A stretch of DNA of 64,000 nt from VRUE01 sp033856195 (GCA_033856195.1 JAWVFL010000018.1:82855-146854), one strand, 5' to 3'. Positions 1 through 9,196 are shown, counted from the first letter of the stretch. Numbers and translations: made by a program. Notes: a model not told the origin generated them from the sequence alone.

Positions 1-46
1 TTCCCTATCGGGGTCATCGAGGGAATACCTGCGAACATGATTCTGT

Positions 47-77
47 ATTAGGGTGACCAAATTAGGTTTCCCTAATT
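47..77. promoter_or_regulatory. Candidate DtxR/IdeR-like metal-responsive operator
   Basis: Three TTAGG/CCTAA half-sites lie just upstream of the iron transporter gene: TTAGG at 48-52 and 62-66, and CCTAA at 71-75. Positions 60-66 and 71-77 form a perfect 7-bp inverted repeat, and 47-53 with 70-76 form another. Actinobacterial DtxR/IdeR boxes are built from TTAGG...CCTAA arms, but the usual spacing between arms is 9 nt, not 4 or 17, so assignment to that family is inference. The AT-rich stretch probably also contains the promoter. Confidence 0.4.
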
Positions 78-100
78 CGTTCAAACTTCTAGGAGGTTTC

Positions 101-1132
101 GTGAGTTCTCGAATCAACCGACGGGTCTTCGCCGTCTTTTGCCTGGGCTCTATCGCAGTCTTGCCGGCCGCCGGGTGCGGAGGGTCCTCATCGGATTCGA
201 GCGGTTCGCTGACCCTCTACAGCTCCCAGCACGAACCGATGACCGAAGCCCTGATCGAGGGCTTCGAAGCAGAGAACGGCGCCGAAGTCCAGGTCCGCTA
301 CGGGGAGGACGAGGGACTCGCGAGCCAGATCGAGCAGGAGGGCGACGCCTCCCCCGCCGACGTCGTCCTGACCGAGAACACGCCGCCGCTGGAACTTTTG
401 GCCGGGAAAGAACTGCTCGCCAAGGTCGATCCGGCGACCCTCGACGAAGTGCCCTCCCGGTACAGCTCGCCGAGCGGGCACTGGGTCGGAGTCGCGGCGC
501 GCGAGACGGCGATGGTCTACAACCCCGACCTGATTGCCGCCGACGAGCTGCCGGCCTCGATCCTCGACCTCGCCAAGGCCGAATGGAGGGGCAAGCTGGC
601 CATCGCCCCCTCCGAGCCGGACTTCGTGCCGATAGTCAGCGCGATCGAGAAGCTCGACGGCGAAGCGGCCGCCAAGTCCTGGCTCGAAGGCTTCGCCGAC
701 AACGCCAAGCACTACAACGACAACGAGGGGATCATCGCCGCCGTCGACGGTGGTCAAATCGCCGCCGGCATCATCAACCACTACTACTGGTACGAGGCGG
801 TGGCCGAGGAAGGCAAGGACAACGTGCCTTCCAAGCTCCACTATTTCGGCAACGAAGACCCTGGCGCACTCGTCAACGTCTCCGGCGCCGGGGCGCTCGA
901 GTCCAGCGGCAACGCCAAGCTCGCCCAGGAATTCCTCGCCTACATCGTCAGCGAGGAAGGCCAGACCGCAATGGCCGAAAGCGGCGACTGGGAGTACCCG
1001 CTGAACCCCGCCGTGTCGCCACCGCCGGGTCTGAAGCCGTTCGACGGCCTGGAACCGCCCAAGGTCGGCCCTGCTGACCTTGGCGACGGCAGCGAGCCGG
1101 TCGAACTGATGCAGGAAGTGGGTCTGCTCTAG
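101..1132 (+). CDS. Fe(III)-type ABC transporter substrate-binding lipoprotein
   Basis: Periplasmic-binding-protein type II of the FbpA/AfuA class, the extracytoplasmic receptor of a ferric iron importer. The GTG start at 101 is chosen because AGGAGG lies at 91-96 and the signal peptide then ends in a clean lipobox (LPAAGC, Cys26). The mature domain begins with the LTLYSSQHE strand typical of the family, and the late HYYWYE segment supplies adjacent tyrosines like those that bind Fe(III) in FbpA. The permease starts 3 nt downstream and the ATPase overlaps the permease, so this is the first gene of a three-gene operon. The specific substrate (iron) is inferred from the family and the upstream palindrome. 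Confidence 0.85.
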   Translation: MSSRINRRVFAVFCLGSIAVLPAAGCGGSSSDSSGSLTLYSSQHEPMTEALIEGFEAENGAEVQVRYGEDEGLASQIEQEGDASPADVVLTENTPPLELLAGKELLAKVDPATLDEVPSRYSSPSGHWVGVAARETAMVYNPDLIAADELPASILDLAKAEWRGKLAIAPSEPDFVPIVSAIEKLDGEAAAKSWLEGFADNAKHYNDNEGIIAAVDGGQIAAGIINHYYWYEAVAEEGKDNVPSKLHYFGNEDPGALVNVSGAGALESSGNAKLAQEFLAYIVSEEGQTAMAESGDWEYPLNPAVSPPPGLKPFDGLEPPKVGPADLGDGSEPVELMQEVGLL

Positions 1133-1135
1133 ACG

Positions 1136-2737
1136 ATGGAGGCGGCAAGCCCTCACCGTCGCGCAGCCGCATGGCCGGCTTCGCTGCGCTGGGCGCGGCA
1201 GGGCCGCGGCCGCCCGCCCGCGGCCCTGCTCGTCGTCTCCGCCGCCGTCGCGCTGCTCGCCCTGGCACCGGTCGGCTTCCTCTTCGACCAGACGCTTTCG
1301 ACTGGATGGGACGAAGTCCAGCGGCTGCTGTTCCGCCCCTTCGTCGGCGACCTGCTGGTCAACACGACGACCCTGGTCGCGGTCGGAACAGTCGCCTGCA
1401 CGGTGCTCGGCGTCGCGGTCGCCTGGTTCGTCGAGCGCACCGATCTCCCCGGCCGCCGCGCCTGGGCGGTGCTGGCGGCGCTGCCGATCACCGTCCCGGC
1501 CTTCGTCACCAGCTACAGCTGGGTCTCGATCACCCCTTCGGTGCAGGGCTTCTGGGGCGCCGCCGGGATCGTCACCCTCGCCTACTACCCGCTCGTCTAC
1601 CTGCCCGTTGCGGCGGTCCTGCGCGGCACCGACCCCGCCCTGGAGGAGAGCGCTCGCTCGCTCGGGATGGGGCCGTGGCGGACCTTCTTCCGGGTCACTC
1701 TGCCGCAGACGAGGGTCGCCCTGCTCGGTGGAATCCTGCTCGTCTCGGTCCACATGCTCTCCGAGTTCGGCGCCTTCGCCATGCTGCGTTTCCAGACCTT
1801 CACCACCGCGATCTATGACCAATACAAGCTCAGCTTCGACGGCGCCGCCGCCTCGATGCTTGCCTCGGTGCTGGTGATCCTCTGCCTGGTGCTGCTGGTC
1901 ACCGAGCTTGCCGCCCGCGGTCGCGGTCGCTACGCGCGTGTCGACCCCGGGTCAGCGCGGCCGATCCCGCCGACCCGCCTCGGCCGCCGCAAGTGGGCCG
2001 TAAGCGCCGGCTTCGCGGCGCTGATCGGGCTGGCCCTCGGCCTGCCGCTGATGACTCTCGTCTACTGGGTCACGACCGGCAGCTCGACCAGCTTCGATCT
2101 GGGCGCCCTGCTGGGGGCCACCGCCAGCTCGTTGAAGCTCGGGCTCGGTGCCGCGACCCTGACCACGCTGCTGGCGCTGCCGGTCTCGATTCTCTCGGTG
2201 CGCCATCCGAGCCGCACCGCAACCGTGATCGAGCGCGCCACCTACCTCCCCTTCGCCCTGCCCGGAATCGTCGTCGCGCTCTCCCTGATCGTGCTCTCGA
2301 TCCACTACTTCCCGTCGATCTACGGGACGACCGAGCTCTTGATCGTCGCCTACGCGATCCTCTCCCTGCCGCTGGCGCTCGTCGCCACCCGGGCGGCGCT
2401 CGCACAGGCGCCGCCGGTGCACGAGGAGATCGCCCGCTCACTCGGCTGCCGGCCGTTGGTGGCGATGTTCCGGGTGACCCTGCCGCGCATCCTGCCCGGC
2501 CTCGGCGCCGCGGCGGCGCTCGTCTTCCTCGCCACGGTGACCGAGCTGACGGCGACCTTGCTGCTGGCGCCGATCGGCACGCAGACCCTGGCAACGCAGT
2601 TCTGGGCCAATGCGTCAAGCCTCTCCTACGGAGCGGCAGCTCCGTACGCTGCCTTGATGGTCGCGATCTCCGCCCTTCCCACCTACCTGCTGACGCGCCG
2701 CCTCGGCGGCGTTCTAGCCCCGGTGGAGCAACGATGA
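1136..2737 (+). CDS. Iron ABC transporter permease, fused double-domain type
   Basis: A 533-residue inner-membrane permease carrying two BPD_transp_1 domains in one chain, as in FbpB/AfuB. Two EAA loops that dock the ATPase are visible, EESARSLGMG near residue 180 and HEEIARSLGC near residue 430, each followed by a transmembrane cluster; about 12 membrane helices can be drawn. ATG at 1136 is 3 nt after the receptor stop codon, implying coupled translation. The stop overlaps the ATPase start in an ATGA. Fused double permeases are typical of ferric-iron importers of this class. Confidence 0.9.
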   Translation: MEAASPHRRAAAWPASLRWARQGRGRPPAALLVVSAAVALLALAPVGFLFDQTLSTGWDEVQRLLFRPFVGDLLVNTTTLVAVGTVACTVLGVAVAWFVERTDLPGRRAWAVLAALPITVPAFVTSYSWVSITPSVQGFWGAAGIVTLAYYPLVYLPVAAVLRGTDPALEESARSLGMGPWRTFFRVTLPQTRVALLGGILLVSVHMLSEFGAFAMLRFQTFTTAIYDQYKLSFDGAAASMLASVLVILCLVLLVTELAARGRGRYARVDPGSARPIPPTRLGRRKWAVSAGFAALIGLALGLPLMTLVYWVTTGSSTSFDLGALLGATASSLKLGLGAATLTTLLALPVSILSVRHPSRTATVIERATYLPFALPGIVVALSLIVLSIHYFPSIYGTTELLIVAYAILSLPLALVATRAALAQAPPVHEEIARSLGCRPLVAMFRVTLPRILPGLGAAAALVFLATVTELTATLLLAPIGTQTLATQFWANASSLSYGAAAPYAALMVAISALPTYLLTRRLGGVLAPVEQR

Positions 2738-3843
2738 TGAGTCCCGCGACATCGCTTTCGGTCATCGGCCTGAGCAAGGCATTCGGCGACTCGCCGGTGC
2801 TCCTCGATCTCAACCTCGAGGTCCCGACTGGCAGCCTGACCGCGGTCCTCGGCCCCTCCGGCTGCGGCAAGACGACGCTGCTGCGGCTGCTCGGGGGGTT
2901 CGAGCACGCAGACGGCGGCTCGATCCGACTCGGCGAGCGGGTGCTCTGCGACGAGGGCGCCCACTTGGCGCCGGAGCGCCGCGCGATCGGCTTCGTCCCC
3001 CAGGAGGGCGCCCTCTTCCCCCACCTCGACGTGGCCGCCAACGTCGGCTTCGGACTGCCGCGCGCCGTTCGACGCAGCGGCCGGGTCGAGGAGCTGCTGC
3101 AGCTGGTCGGCCTCCAGGGCCTGGCGAAGCGCTTCCCGCACCAGCTCTCCGGCGGCCAGCAGCAGCGGGTGGCGCTGGCCCGGGCGCTGGCGCCGGAACC
3201 GGGATTGGTCCTGCTCGACGAGCCCTTCGACGCCCTCGACGCCGGCCTGCGGGCGCAGGTGCGCGGTGAGGTCCGGGAGGTCCTGCGGGCGGCCGGGGCC
3301 ACCGCGCTGCTCGTCACCCACGACCAGGAGGAGGCGCTCTCGCTGGCGGACACCGTTGCGGTCATGCGCGGCGGGCGGATCGTCCAAGCCGCCGATCCCC
3401 AGACGCTCTACCGCGATCCGGTCGACGCCGAAGTCGCTCGCTTCGTCGGCGAGGCGGTGTTGCTGGAAGGACGGCTCGATGGCGACTACGCCGAGACCCT
3501 CCTCGGGCGCCTGCCGACTCGTGGCGCCGATGCTGCCGACGGGGCATCGGCAACGGTGATGCTGCGCCCCGAGCAGATCCTCTGCCACGGGTTGGGCCTC
3601 GCGGCGGACGCCGAGCGGCCGTGTGGCCGGGTGCTCTCGACATCTTTCTACGGGCACGACGCGACGGCTCGAATTGCCCTCGACGACCCCGACTGTCGCG
3701 AGATCATCGCTCGCGCGGCGGGCCATCTGCTCCCGCAGGCCGGCGACGAAGTCACTATCACCGTCGAAGGCACGGCGCTTGCCTATCCAGCTCGCGGCGC
3801 AGGACAGAGGACCGCCGATGAGCGCCTGCCGGCGTTCGGCTAG
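2734..3843 (+). CDS. Iron ABC transporter ATP-binding protein
   Basis: Cytoplasmic ATPase of the importer, 369 aa. All nucleotide-binding motifs are intact: Walker A GPSGCGKTT, signature LSGGQQQR, Walker B VLLLDEPFDALD-type and H-loop VTHD. A C-terminal extension of about 120 residues looks like the TOBE regulatory domain of FbpC/MalK-type ATPases. The start is the ATG at 2734, overlapping the permease stop; a second ATG follows immediately at 2737. The gene ends 7 nt before the convergent membrane-protein gene. Confidence 0.9.
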   Translation: MMSPATSLSVIGLSKAFGDSPVLLDLNLEVPTGSLTAVLGPSGCGKTTLLRLLGGFEHADGGSIRLGERVLCDEGAHLAPERRAIGFVPQEGALFPHLDVAANVGFGLPRAVRRSGRVEELLQLVGLQGLAKRFPHQLSGGQQQRVALARALAPEPGLVLLDEPFDALDAGLRAQVRGEVREVLRAAGATALLVTHDQEEALSLADTVAVMRGGRIVQAADPQTLYRDPVDAEVARFVGEAVLLEGRLDGDYAETLLGRLPTRGADAADGASATVMLRPEQILCHGLGLAADAERPCGRVLSTSFYGHDATARIALDDPDCREIIARAAGHLLPQAGDEVTITVEGTALAYPARGAGQRTADERLPAFG

Positions 3844-3849
3844 GAGGGT

Positions 3850-5118
3850 CTAGTGGGTGGCCATCACCGTCGTCAGGGGGTAGCCGAGGTGCGCCACCCG
3901 TTCGGGTAGGTCGACGTGCAGCCAGTGCGAGACGTGGCTGGGCAGAGTCTCGAGGATGATCTCGCGGTATTCGCCGCCGTTGAGCGCCGCGACGATGTCG
4001 TCGTAGGCGTTCGGACTGTTCGCGACCCGCCCCTCGACCTCCACCCCCGACTGCTCCTGCAGCCGTGGCAATGCACGCTCCAGCACCGCTTCGCCATCGC
4101 TGGTGTCGGCGCTGACCCGATCGAAGGGGAGGTGATCGGGGTTCGGTAGGAGCAGGAAGAACCGCGCCGGCCCGGCCGCCGCCCGCTTGCGCATCGCCTC
4201 GACCAAAGCCGGGGTCGCCTCGGTCTTGTTGGTCACGACGAGGATGCTGGGCTCCGCCGCCGTCGCCCGGTCCGGACCGGGCGCGCCATCGAGCCGGGCC
4301 TCCGCGCTGGAGACCGCGATCAGGTCTCGCTTGGAGATCGTCAGGTAGACGACCAGGGCCAGAATCGTGACGAGGAAGATGACGCTGGTCAGGATCGTCC
4401 CCAGGCCGAGCCCGGTTTCTTCGACGGGTTGGGAGAGGTAGTCGCCGATCGAGGCGCCCAGGGGCCGGGTGAGGATGTAGGCGATCCAGAAGGCGAGGAT
4501 CGCGTTCAGCTTGAAGCGGAAGTGGGCGATGGTGACGACCGCGATCGCCCCGGCGAAGATCCCGGCCGAGGGCAGGAAGCCGAGTTCGAGCTTCTCGGCG
4601 AAGAGGTCACCGGCGGAGGTGCCGAGGGCGAAGGTGAAGAGGATCGCCAGCCAGTAGAAGGCCTCGCGCCTGGTCGTGACGATGGTGTGGACGGAGAGCG
4701 TCCTCTCGCTCCAGTACCAAACCGCAAAGATCAGCGCCAGGGCGATGCTGAAGGCGATCGTGGTCGTCTGCAGTTCGACCCCGGCGTTGTCGACGAGGTT
4801 GTCGGTGATCAGGGTGCCGACGATGCTGATCAGGACGACCGCCAACCAGTAGATCCCCGGTATGTACTTCCTCGACCTGAACTGGGCGATCAGGATCGCG
4901 ATCAGTGCGGCGCTCATGATGTAGGTCGTGTTGGTGAGACCGAGGCCGAGTTCTTCGTTCATCAGGTCCGCCGCGGTCTCTCCCACCGTCGTGCAGAGGA
5001 TCTTGATCACCCAGAAGTAGAGGGTGATCTCGGGGACCTTGTTGAGCATCTGACGACCCAACGAGGGGGTGTCGTGACGGGGTACGGAGATTGGCGGCGA
5101 CACTGCGGTCTCGTTCAT
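3850..5118 (-). CDS. COG4705-type polytopic membrane protein with a C-terminal Usp-like domain
   Basis: About 422 aa. The first ~290 residues hold roughly eight hydrophobic helices in two similar halves, each with a conserved acidic motif (TTVGETAADL and LGTSAGDLF), the pattern of COG4705 membrane proteins of unknown function. The last ~130 residues are soluble and alpha/beta, starting SILVVTNKTEATPA and ending with an EIILETLPSHVSHWLHVDLP-type segment shared with the Usp-like proteins at 61194-63366. The start at 5118 (MNETAV) is preferred; 5181 is the upstream alternative. A short dyad GTGTG-AGA-CACAC lies just upstream. Function unknown; the fusion suggests a membrane protein regulated by a nucleotide-binding-like domain. 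Confidence 0.65.
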   Translation of the reverse strand: MNETAVSPPISVPRHDTPSLGRQMLNKVPEITLYFWVIKILCTTVGETAADLMNEELGLGLTNTTYIMSAALIAILIAQFRSRKYIPGIYWLAVVLISIVGTLITDNLVDNAGVELQTTTIAFSIALALIFAVWYWSERTLSVHTIVTTRREAFYWLAILFTFALGTSAGDLFAEKLELGFLPSAGIFAGAIAVVTIAHFRFKLNAILAFWIAYILTRPLGASIGDYLSQPVEETGLGLGTILTSVIFLVTILALVVYLTISKRDLIAVSSAEARLDGAPGPDRATAAEPSILVVTNKTEATPALVEAMRKRAAAGPARFFLLLPNPDHLPFDRVSADTSDGEAVLERALPRLQEQSGVEVEGRVANSPNAYDDIVAALNGGEYREIILETLPSHVSHWLHVDLPERVAHLGYPLTTVMATH

Positions 5119-5229
5119 GGCGCGGCAGTGTGAGACACACCGCTTAACCGAAGATGAGAACCGCTGCATCTCATTGAACAATTAGCTGGGCGTTACCTCT
5201 TGTTTCGCTGACGCGCTCACGGTGGAAGA

Positions 5230-5484
5230 GTGAGCACCCTCGGAAGGAGCAAAGCAAGACGCAGCCTGCTGCTGAGGAGGCACGGCATCGCGGTGTTCTT
5301 CGCCAGCGCGTTGCTTCTGTGGGGAGTGGGCTTCGCTCAGCTCGATGACGGGAGGCTCCCCTCGGTCGATCGCAACGTGGTGGCGGCGCTCGCCGCCGAG
5401 GCCGACTCGAGCGCCGCTGCCGAGCGGCTGAGGGCTTCGGCGATGCATGGCGCGAAGCGCCACTCCCGCACTGCCATTCAGTAG
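5230..5484 (+). CDS. Small single-pass membrane protein, uncharacterised
   Basis: An 84-residue frame from a GTG preceded by GGAAGA. It has a basic N-terminus, one hydrophobic helix (about residues 19-40) and a short soluble tail. Third positions are strongly G/C as in neighbouring genes, which supports coding. The stop overlaps the convergent baeRF-like gene by a few bases. No family recognised; the opposite strand also has an open frame but with poor composition. Confidence 0.4.
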   Translation: MSTLGRSKARRSLLLRRHGIAVFFASALLLWGVGFAQLDDGRLPSVDRNVVAALAAEADSSAAAERLRASAMHGAKRHSRTAIQ

Positions 5485-6584
5485 CGCAGCAGCGTCGCCA
5501 CCCCGTCGGTCGGCGCGAGGAGATCGGCCGCGTCTCCGGCCACCGGCGTGATCCTGGCGCCGGTGGCCAGGGCGCGGCTGACCAACGGCTCGGAGTCTCC
5601 ACGGGCGTCGTCAACGATGAGATGCTCGACCCGGGCCTCCTCGAGGGCGGCCATGGTCTCCTCCGCTCCGGTGACCCCGTGTGCCCCGGCTCGCGCCTCC
5701 TCGAGCGCACGCTCGACCAGCTCACGGTCCTGTTCGGCGTCTCGCCTTTCGATTGCCTCTTCAACGGGCTCCAAGAGCTGCCCGACTGGCTCCGCGATCA
5801 GGTCGACCTCGCCCCCGAGCACCAGCTCTGCGGAGGTGGAGTGGAACCCCGCCCGGAAGTAATCGGCGTACTGCGGTGGGCTGAAGGCGATGACCTCCGC
5901 CCACGCCCGCTCGCCGGCAACCTGCGAGGCGAGACGGCCACACTCCTTGAGGAAGCGGTGACGGTTTTCGGTGAGCCGCTCGTCGAACTGGTCACGCCCG
6001 GCCGCGCTCACCCCCTGAGCCCGGGCGGGGTCCGGGCTCATCGGAGCCTTGCGCTCTCGCCAATCTTCACTCAGCAGGGTCAACTCCCCGCTGTGCAACT
6101 CCTCGAGGTGGCCGGGCTCCCACTCAAGGAAGCGCACGCGCTCGGCCGAAACGAGCGTGATCCCGCGGGGCCTGCTGCGTGTCGCGAGGCGCAGGAACGG
6201 CGTGAGGACCGGCTGGCCGGCGAGATAGACGTTCGCCGCTGATCGCGGAGCAAGGTGGGTCGACCACCAGCGTTCCCCGGCGGGCTCCCGGGCGATCTCG
6301 ATGAAGCCCACCTCGCCCCTCGGCAACGGAGGCAGTTCCTGATCGCTGAAACGCTCATTGATGCGGTCTACGGTGGAGCGCAGCGCCACGCGCAGCTCGT
6401 GCTCCGCCGTATCTGCGCTTCGCAAGGCGTCAGACAGGCCATTGCGCAATTCAGTGCGCCAAGCGCCACTGCGGTCCCCGGGATCGATCCGCAGGTAAAC
6501 GGAGAGGAGACCTAAAGGTGGCTGCCATTCAAGAAGCTCTCGAGCATCCTCGAGCGTCGGATGGCCCTGAGCTTTCGTCGCCAT
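5478..6584 (-). CDS. baeRF / Vms1-like (eRF1-related) protein
   Basis: About 368 aa. The N-terminus has the LLSVYLRIDPGDRSGAWRTE-type opening seen in bacterial/archaeal release-factor-like (baeRF, Vms1/ANKZF1-related) proteins, followed by a central beta-rich region. The C-terminal ~110 residues (HLIVDDARG, then ALATGARITPV) resemble eRF1 domain 3. Relatives act on peptidyl-tRNA in ribosome rescue, but activity has not been shown for most bacterial members. The ATG at 6584 is preferred over a TTG at 6617, which has no ribosome-binding site. It may share the 6585-6658 region with the divergent MFS gene. Confidence 0.6.
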   Translation of the reverse strand: MATKAQGHPTLEDARELLEWQPPLGLLSVYLRIDPGDRSGAWRTELRNGLSDALRSADTAEHELRVALRSTVDRINERFSDQELPPLPRGEVGFIEIAREPAGERWWSTHLAPRSAANVYLAGQPVLTPFLRLATRSRPRGITLVSAERVRFLEWEPGHLEELHSGELTLLSEDWRERKAPMSPDPARAQGVSAAGRDQFDERLTENRHRFLKECGRLASQVAGERAWAEVIAFSPPQYADYFRAGFHSTSAELVLGGEVDLIAEPVGQLLEPVEEAIERRDAEQDRELVERALEEARAGAHGVTGAEETMAALEEARVEHLIVDDARGDSEPLVSRALATGARITPVAGDAADLLAPTDGVATLLRY

Positions 6585-6658
6585 TCCCGCCCGCTTACCC
6601 GTAGTCCGGATTTTCAATCGGCGACAGAGCTAGAGCGGCCGAACATAGGGTTTGCGAC

Positions 6659-8047
6659 GTGATCGTAGGTTCGACCCGCTGGGTGACCCTGATCGTCGTC
6701 TCAGCGGCGACGGCCATGCTGCTTCTGGACGTGACCGTGGTCAACGTCGCCCTGCCGGCCATCCGTCGCGACCTGAACGCGAGCTTCGGCGAGCTGCAGT
6801 GGGTTATCGACGCCTACGCGGTGATGCTCGCCGCAACGTTGCTCAGCGCCGGGGTGCTGGCCGACCGGATCGGCCGGCGGGCCGTCTTCGCGGCGGGACT
6901 GACGGTGTTCACCGTTTGCTCGATGTTCTGCGGCGCGGCGCCCTCGCCGCTCGTCCTCGACGTCGCCCGCGGCGCCCAAGGGGTGGGCGCGGCGGCGATG
7001 TTCGCGTCCTCGCTCGCCCTGCTGGCCAACGAGTTCCAGGGCAAGGAGCGCGGCTTCGCGCTCGGCGTCTGGGGAGCGATCACCGGCGCCGCCCTCGCGG
7101 TCGGGCCGCTGGTCGGCGGCCTCTTGACCGACGAGCTCTCCTGGCGCTGGATCTTCCTCGTCAACCTGCCGATCGGCGCCCTGCTGATCTGGCTGACGTT
7201 GCGCTCGCTGCCGGAGTCCCGCGAGGAGCGCTCGCGGCCCTTCGACCTCGCCGGGATGGTGTCCTTCGGGGCCGCCTGCTTCTTCGCCACCTACGGGCTC
7301 ATCCGCGGCAACGAGGACGGCTGGGGAAGCGTGCCGATCGTCGGTGCGCTGGTCGCGGCCGCGGTGCTCGCGATCGCCTTCCTGGCGGTCGAGCGCCGCA
7401 CCGAGGCGCCAATGCTGCCGCTCTCGCTCTTCCGCATCCCCGCCTTCACCGGCACGGCCCTGGTCGCCTTCGCACAGTCGGTCGCGCTCTACCCCCTCCT
7501 TCTCTTCATGGCGATCTACCTGCAGGACGGCCTCGGCCTCTCGCCGACCGCCACCGGGCTGCGCCTCCTCCCCCTCACCCTCGTCCTCTTCGTCGTCGCT
7601 CCGATCTCGGGCCGCCTCACCGGTCGCCTGCCGCTTCGCATCCCGCTCGCGACCGGGCTCGTCCTGATCGGGATCGCCCTGCTGCTGATGCGCTCGGTCG
7701 AGGCCACCTCCGAGTGGACCGTCCTGCTCCCCGGCCTCCTCGTCGGCGGGCTGGCGATCGGCGTGATCAGCCCGGCGCTCGCCGCGGCGATGGTGAGCGT
7801 GCTCCCGGTCGAGCGCAGCGGCCTCGCCTCGGGCATCAACAACACCTTTCGCCAGCTCGGCATCGCGATCGGGATCGCCGGCCTCGGCGCGATCTTCGCG
7901 CACCACGTCAGCGGCGCACTCGACCCCAGGGTCGGGATGGTCAATGGCCTCGAGGCCGTGCTTGTCGTCGCCGCGGCGATCGCCTTCGCCGCCGCGGCCC
8001 TCGCCTGGCCCCTGCTCGGGTCGCAGCGCTCCAGCGCCGAGGGCTGA
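6659..8047 (+). CDS. MFS transporter, DHA2 (EmrB/QacA) drug exporter type
   Basis: A 462-residue, 14-helix major facilitator. The first helix pair carries LLDVTVVNVALP, the D1 motif of 14-TMS drug:H+ antiporters, and the loop 2-3 motif ADRIGRR follows near residue 70. Motif C (GAALAVGPLVGG) is present in helix 5. The substrate cannot be told from sequence. A TAGGGT hexamer at 6646-6651 sits 7 nt before the GTG, consistent with a leaderless transcript. No regulator is adjacent. Confidence 0.85.
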   Translation: MIVGSTRWVTLIVVSAATAMLLLDVTVVNVALPAIRRDLNASFGELQWVIDAYAVMLAATLLSAGVLADRIGRRAVFAAGLTVFTVCSMFCGAAPSPLVLDVARGAQGVGAAAMFASSLALLANEFQGKERGFALGVWGAITGAALAVGPLVGGLLTDELSWRWIFLVNLPIGALLIWLTLRSLPESREERSRPFDLAGMVSFGAACFFATYGLIRGNEDGWGSVPIVGALVAAAVLAIAFLAVERRTEAPMLPLSLFRIPAFTGTALVAFAQSVALYPLLLFMAIYLQDGLGLSPTATGLRLLPLTLVLFVVAPISGRLTGRLPLRIPLATGLVLIGIALLLMRSVEATSEWTVLLPGLLVGGLAIGVISPALAAAMVSVLPVERSGLASGINNTFRQLGIAIGIAGLGAIFAHHVSGALDPRVGMVNGLEAVLVVAAAIAFAAAALAWPLLGSQRSSAEG

Positions 8048-8098
8048 GGCAGATCGAGGCGCTGCGTGATGTGGGGCGGCCTACACTCGATTCCTCGA

Positions 8099-8974
8099 AT
8101 GACCACCGCGTCGATCCTCTCCAACTTCTGGGACAGCCTCGAAGACAACCACGAGCAGGCGGCCTTCCTCGTCCTGGTCGGCTTCCTCGGCTCCTTCGCC
8201 TTTATCCGCATGAGCACCCGGATCATCCGCAGCGGAAGCGTTTCGTGGTGGCCGGGCAACATCGAAAGCGAATCCGGGCTTCACCTCCACCACCTCGTCT
8301 TCGGGATCGTGACGATGATGGCCGCCGGCACGCTCGGCTTCGTCAGTGACGGTCGCACTCCCTTCACCGAGATCTGCGCGCTCCTCTTCGGCGTCGGCGT
8401 CGGCCTGACGATCGACGAGTTCGCCCTCTGGGTTCACCTCGAGGACGTCTACTGGGAAGAGGAGGGGCGCAGCTCGATCGATGCCACTGTGATCGCCGCC
8501 TCGCTGATGCTGCTGATCGTGCTCGGGGTCAGCCCGATGGCGATCGATTCGAGCTCGACCGAGGCGCTGGTCACCAGCATCGTCCTCGCCCTTCTCGCCT
8601 TCGGCTGCGTCGCGATCTGCTTTGCGAAGGGACGAGCCCTGCACGGCACGATCGGCATCTTCGTGGCGCCGATCGCCTTCTACGGCGCCGGCCGCATCGG
8701 CAAGCCGCACTCAGCTTGGGCCCGCTACCGCTACGGAGAGCGACGGCCGACGAAGCAGGCCAAGGCCGAAGGTCGCTTCGCCCCCGAGCGCCGCACCGAG
8801 CGCTTCAAGGAAGCCTTCCGCGACATCGTCGGCGGCAAGCCGAGCGAGGGTCTAGCCGCAGTGGGGGACGAGGCCGCCGCCGCTACCCGGGAGGCAGGGG
8901 CCGAAGTTCGCGAAGCGGCAGAACGACTGACCCATGCAGGGGAGACGACTCGGCGAGAAAAAGAGAACGACTGA
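8099..8974 (+). CDS. Conserved integral membrane protein, function unknown
   Basis: About 291 aa with five to six predicted membrane helices between residues 20 and 200, including the HLHHLVFGI and TIDEFALWVHLEDVYW segments that recur in an uncharacterised actinobacterial family. The C-terminal ~90 residues are charged and helical and probably cytoplasmic, ending in an Ala/Glu-rich amphipathic tail. The ATG at 8099 is chosen because a TACACT hexamer lies at 8082-8087; an upstream GTG at 8066 is also possible. Confidence 0.65.
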   Translation: MTTASILSNFWDSLEDNHEQAAFLVLVGFLGSFAFIRMSTRIIRSGSVSWWPGNIESESGLHLHHLVFGIVTMMAAGTLGFVSDGRTPFTEICALLFGVGVGLTIDEFALWVHLEDVYWEEEGRSSIDATVIAASLMLLIVLGVSPMAIDSSSTEALVTSIVLALLAFGCVAICFAKGRALHGTIGIFVAPIAFYGAGRIGKPHSAWARYRYGERRPTKQAKAEGRFAPERRTERFKEAFRDIVGGKPSEGLAAVGDEAAAATREAGAEVREAAERLTHAGETTRREKEND

Positions 8975-8998
8975 GCCGCCACCCCCCGGAGGGATTGA

Positions 8999-9181
8999 CT
9001 ACTGGTGGTTCGGACCGTGCTCGCCACCGTGATGGTGATGGTGCTTGTGGTGGTGATGTTTGCCGTGATGGTGTCCGGGCGGATCGTCGGCGCCGTGCTT
9101 TGCCACTGCTGCTCCGGCGCCACCGAGAGCTACGGCTAGCGCCACGGCAAGGGCTGCGCTGATGCGAGCAATGAGCTTCAT
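8999..9181 (-). CDS. Small exported histidine-rich protein
   Basis: A 60-residue protein whose first ~28 residues are a classic Sec signal peptide (MKLIARIS, then a long Ala/Val core ending AVAKHG). The remaining ~33 residues contain 15 histidines in runs of 3, 4 and 5 separated by Lys/Gly. Such tails bind Ni, Zn, Cu or Co in other small proteins; metal binding here is inferred. Start chosen by an AGGAGG six bases upstream. A structured leader precedes it (9197-9238). No metal transporter is adjacent. Confidence 0.7.
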   Translation of the reverse strand: MKLIARISAALAVALAVALGGAGAAVAKHGADDPPGHHHGKHHHHKHHHHHGGEHGPNHQ

Positions 9182-9196
9182 TTCTGCCTCCTGGCT

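Noticed and set aside
188..1822. Long open frame on the strand opposite the iron transporter genes
   Set aside because: High-GC DNA gives long antisense frames; residue composition is Arg/Gly/Asp-rich without any domain, while the plus strand carries complete family motifs.
6652..8349. Overlapping frame on the MFS gene
   Set aside because: Arg/Pro-rich shadow in a different frame; the 6659 frame contains all MFS motifs.
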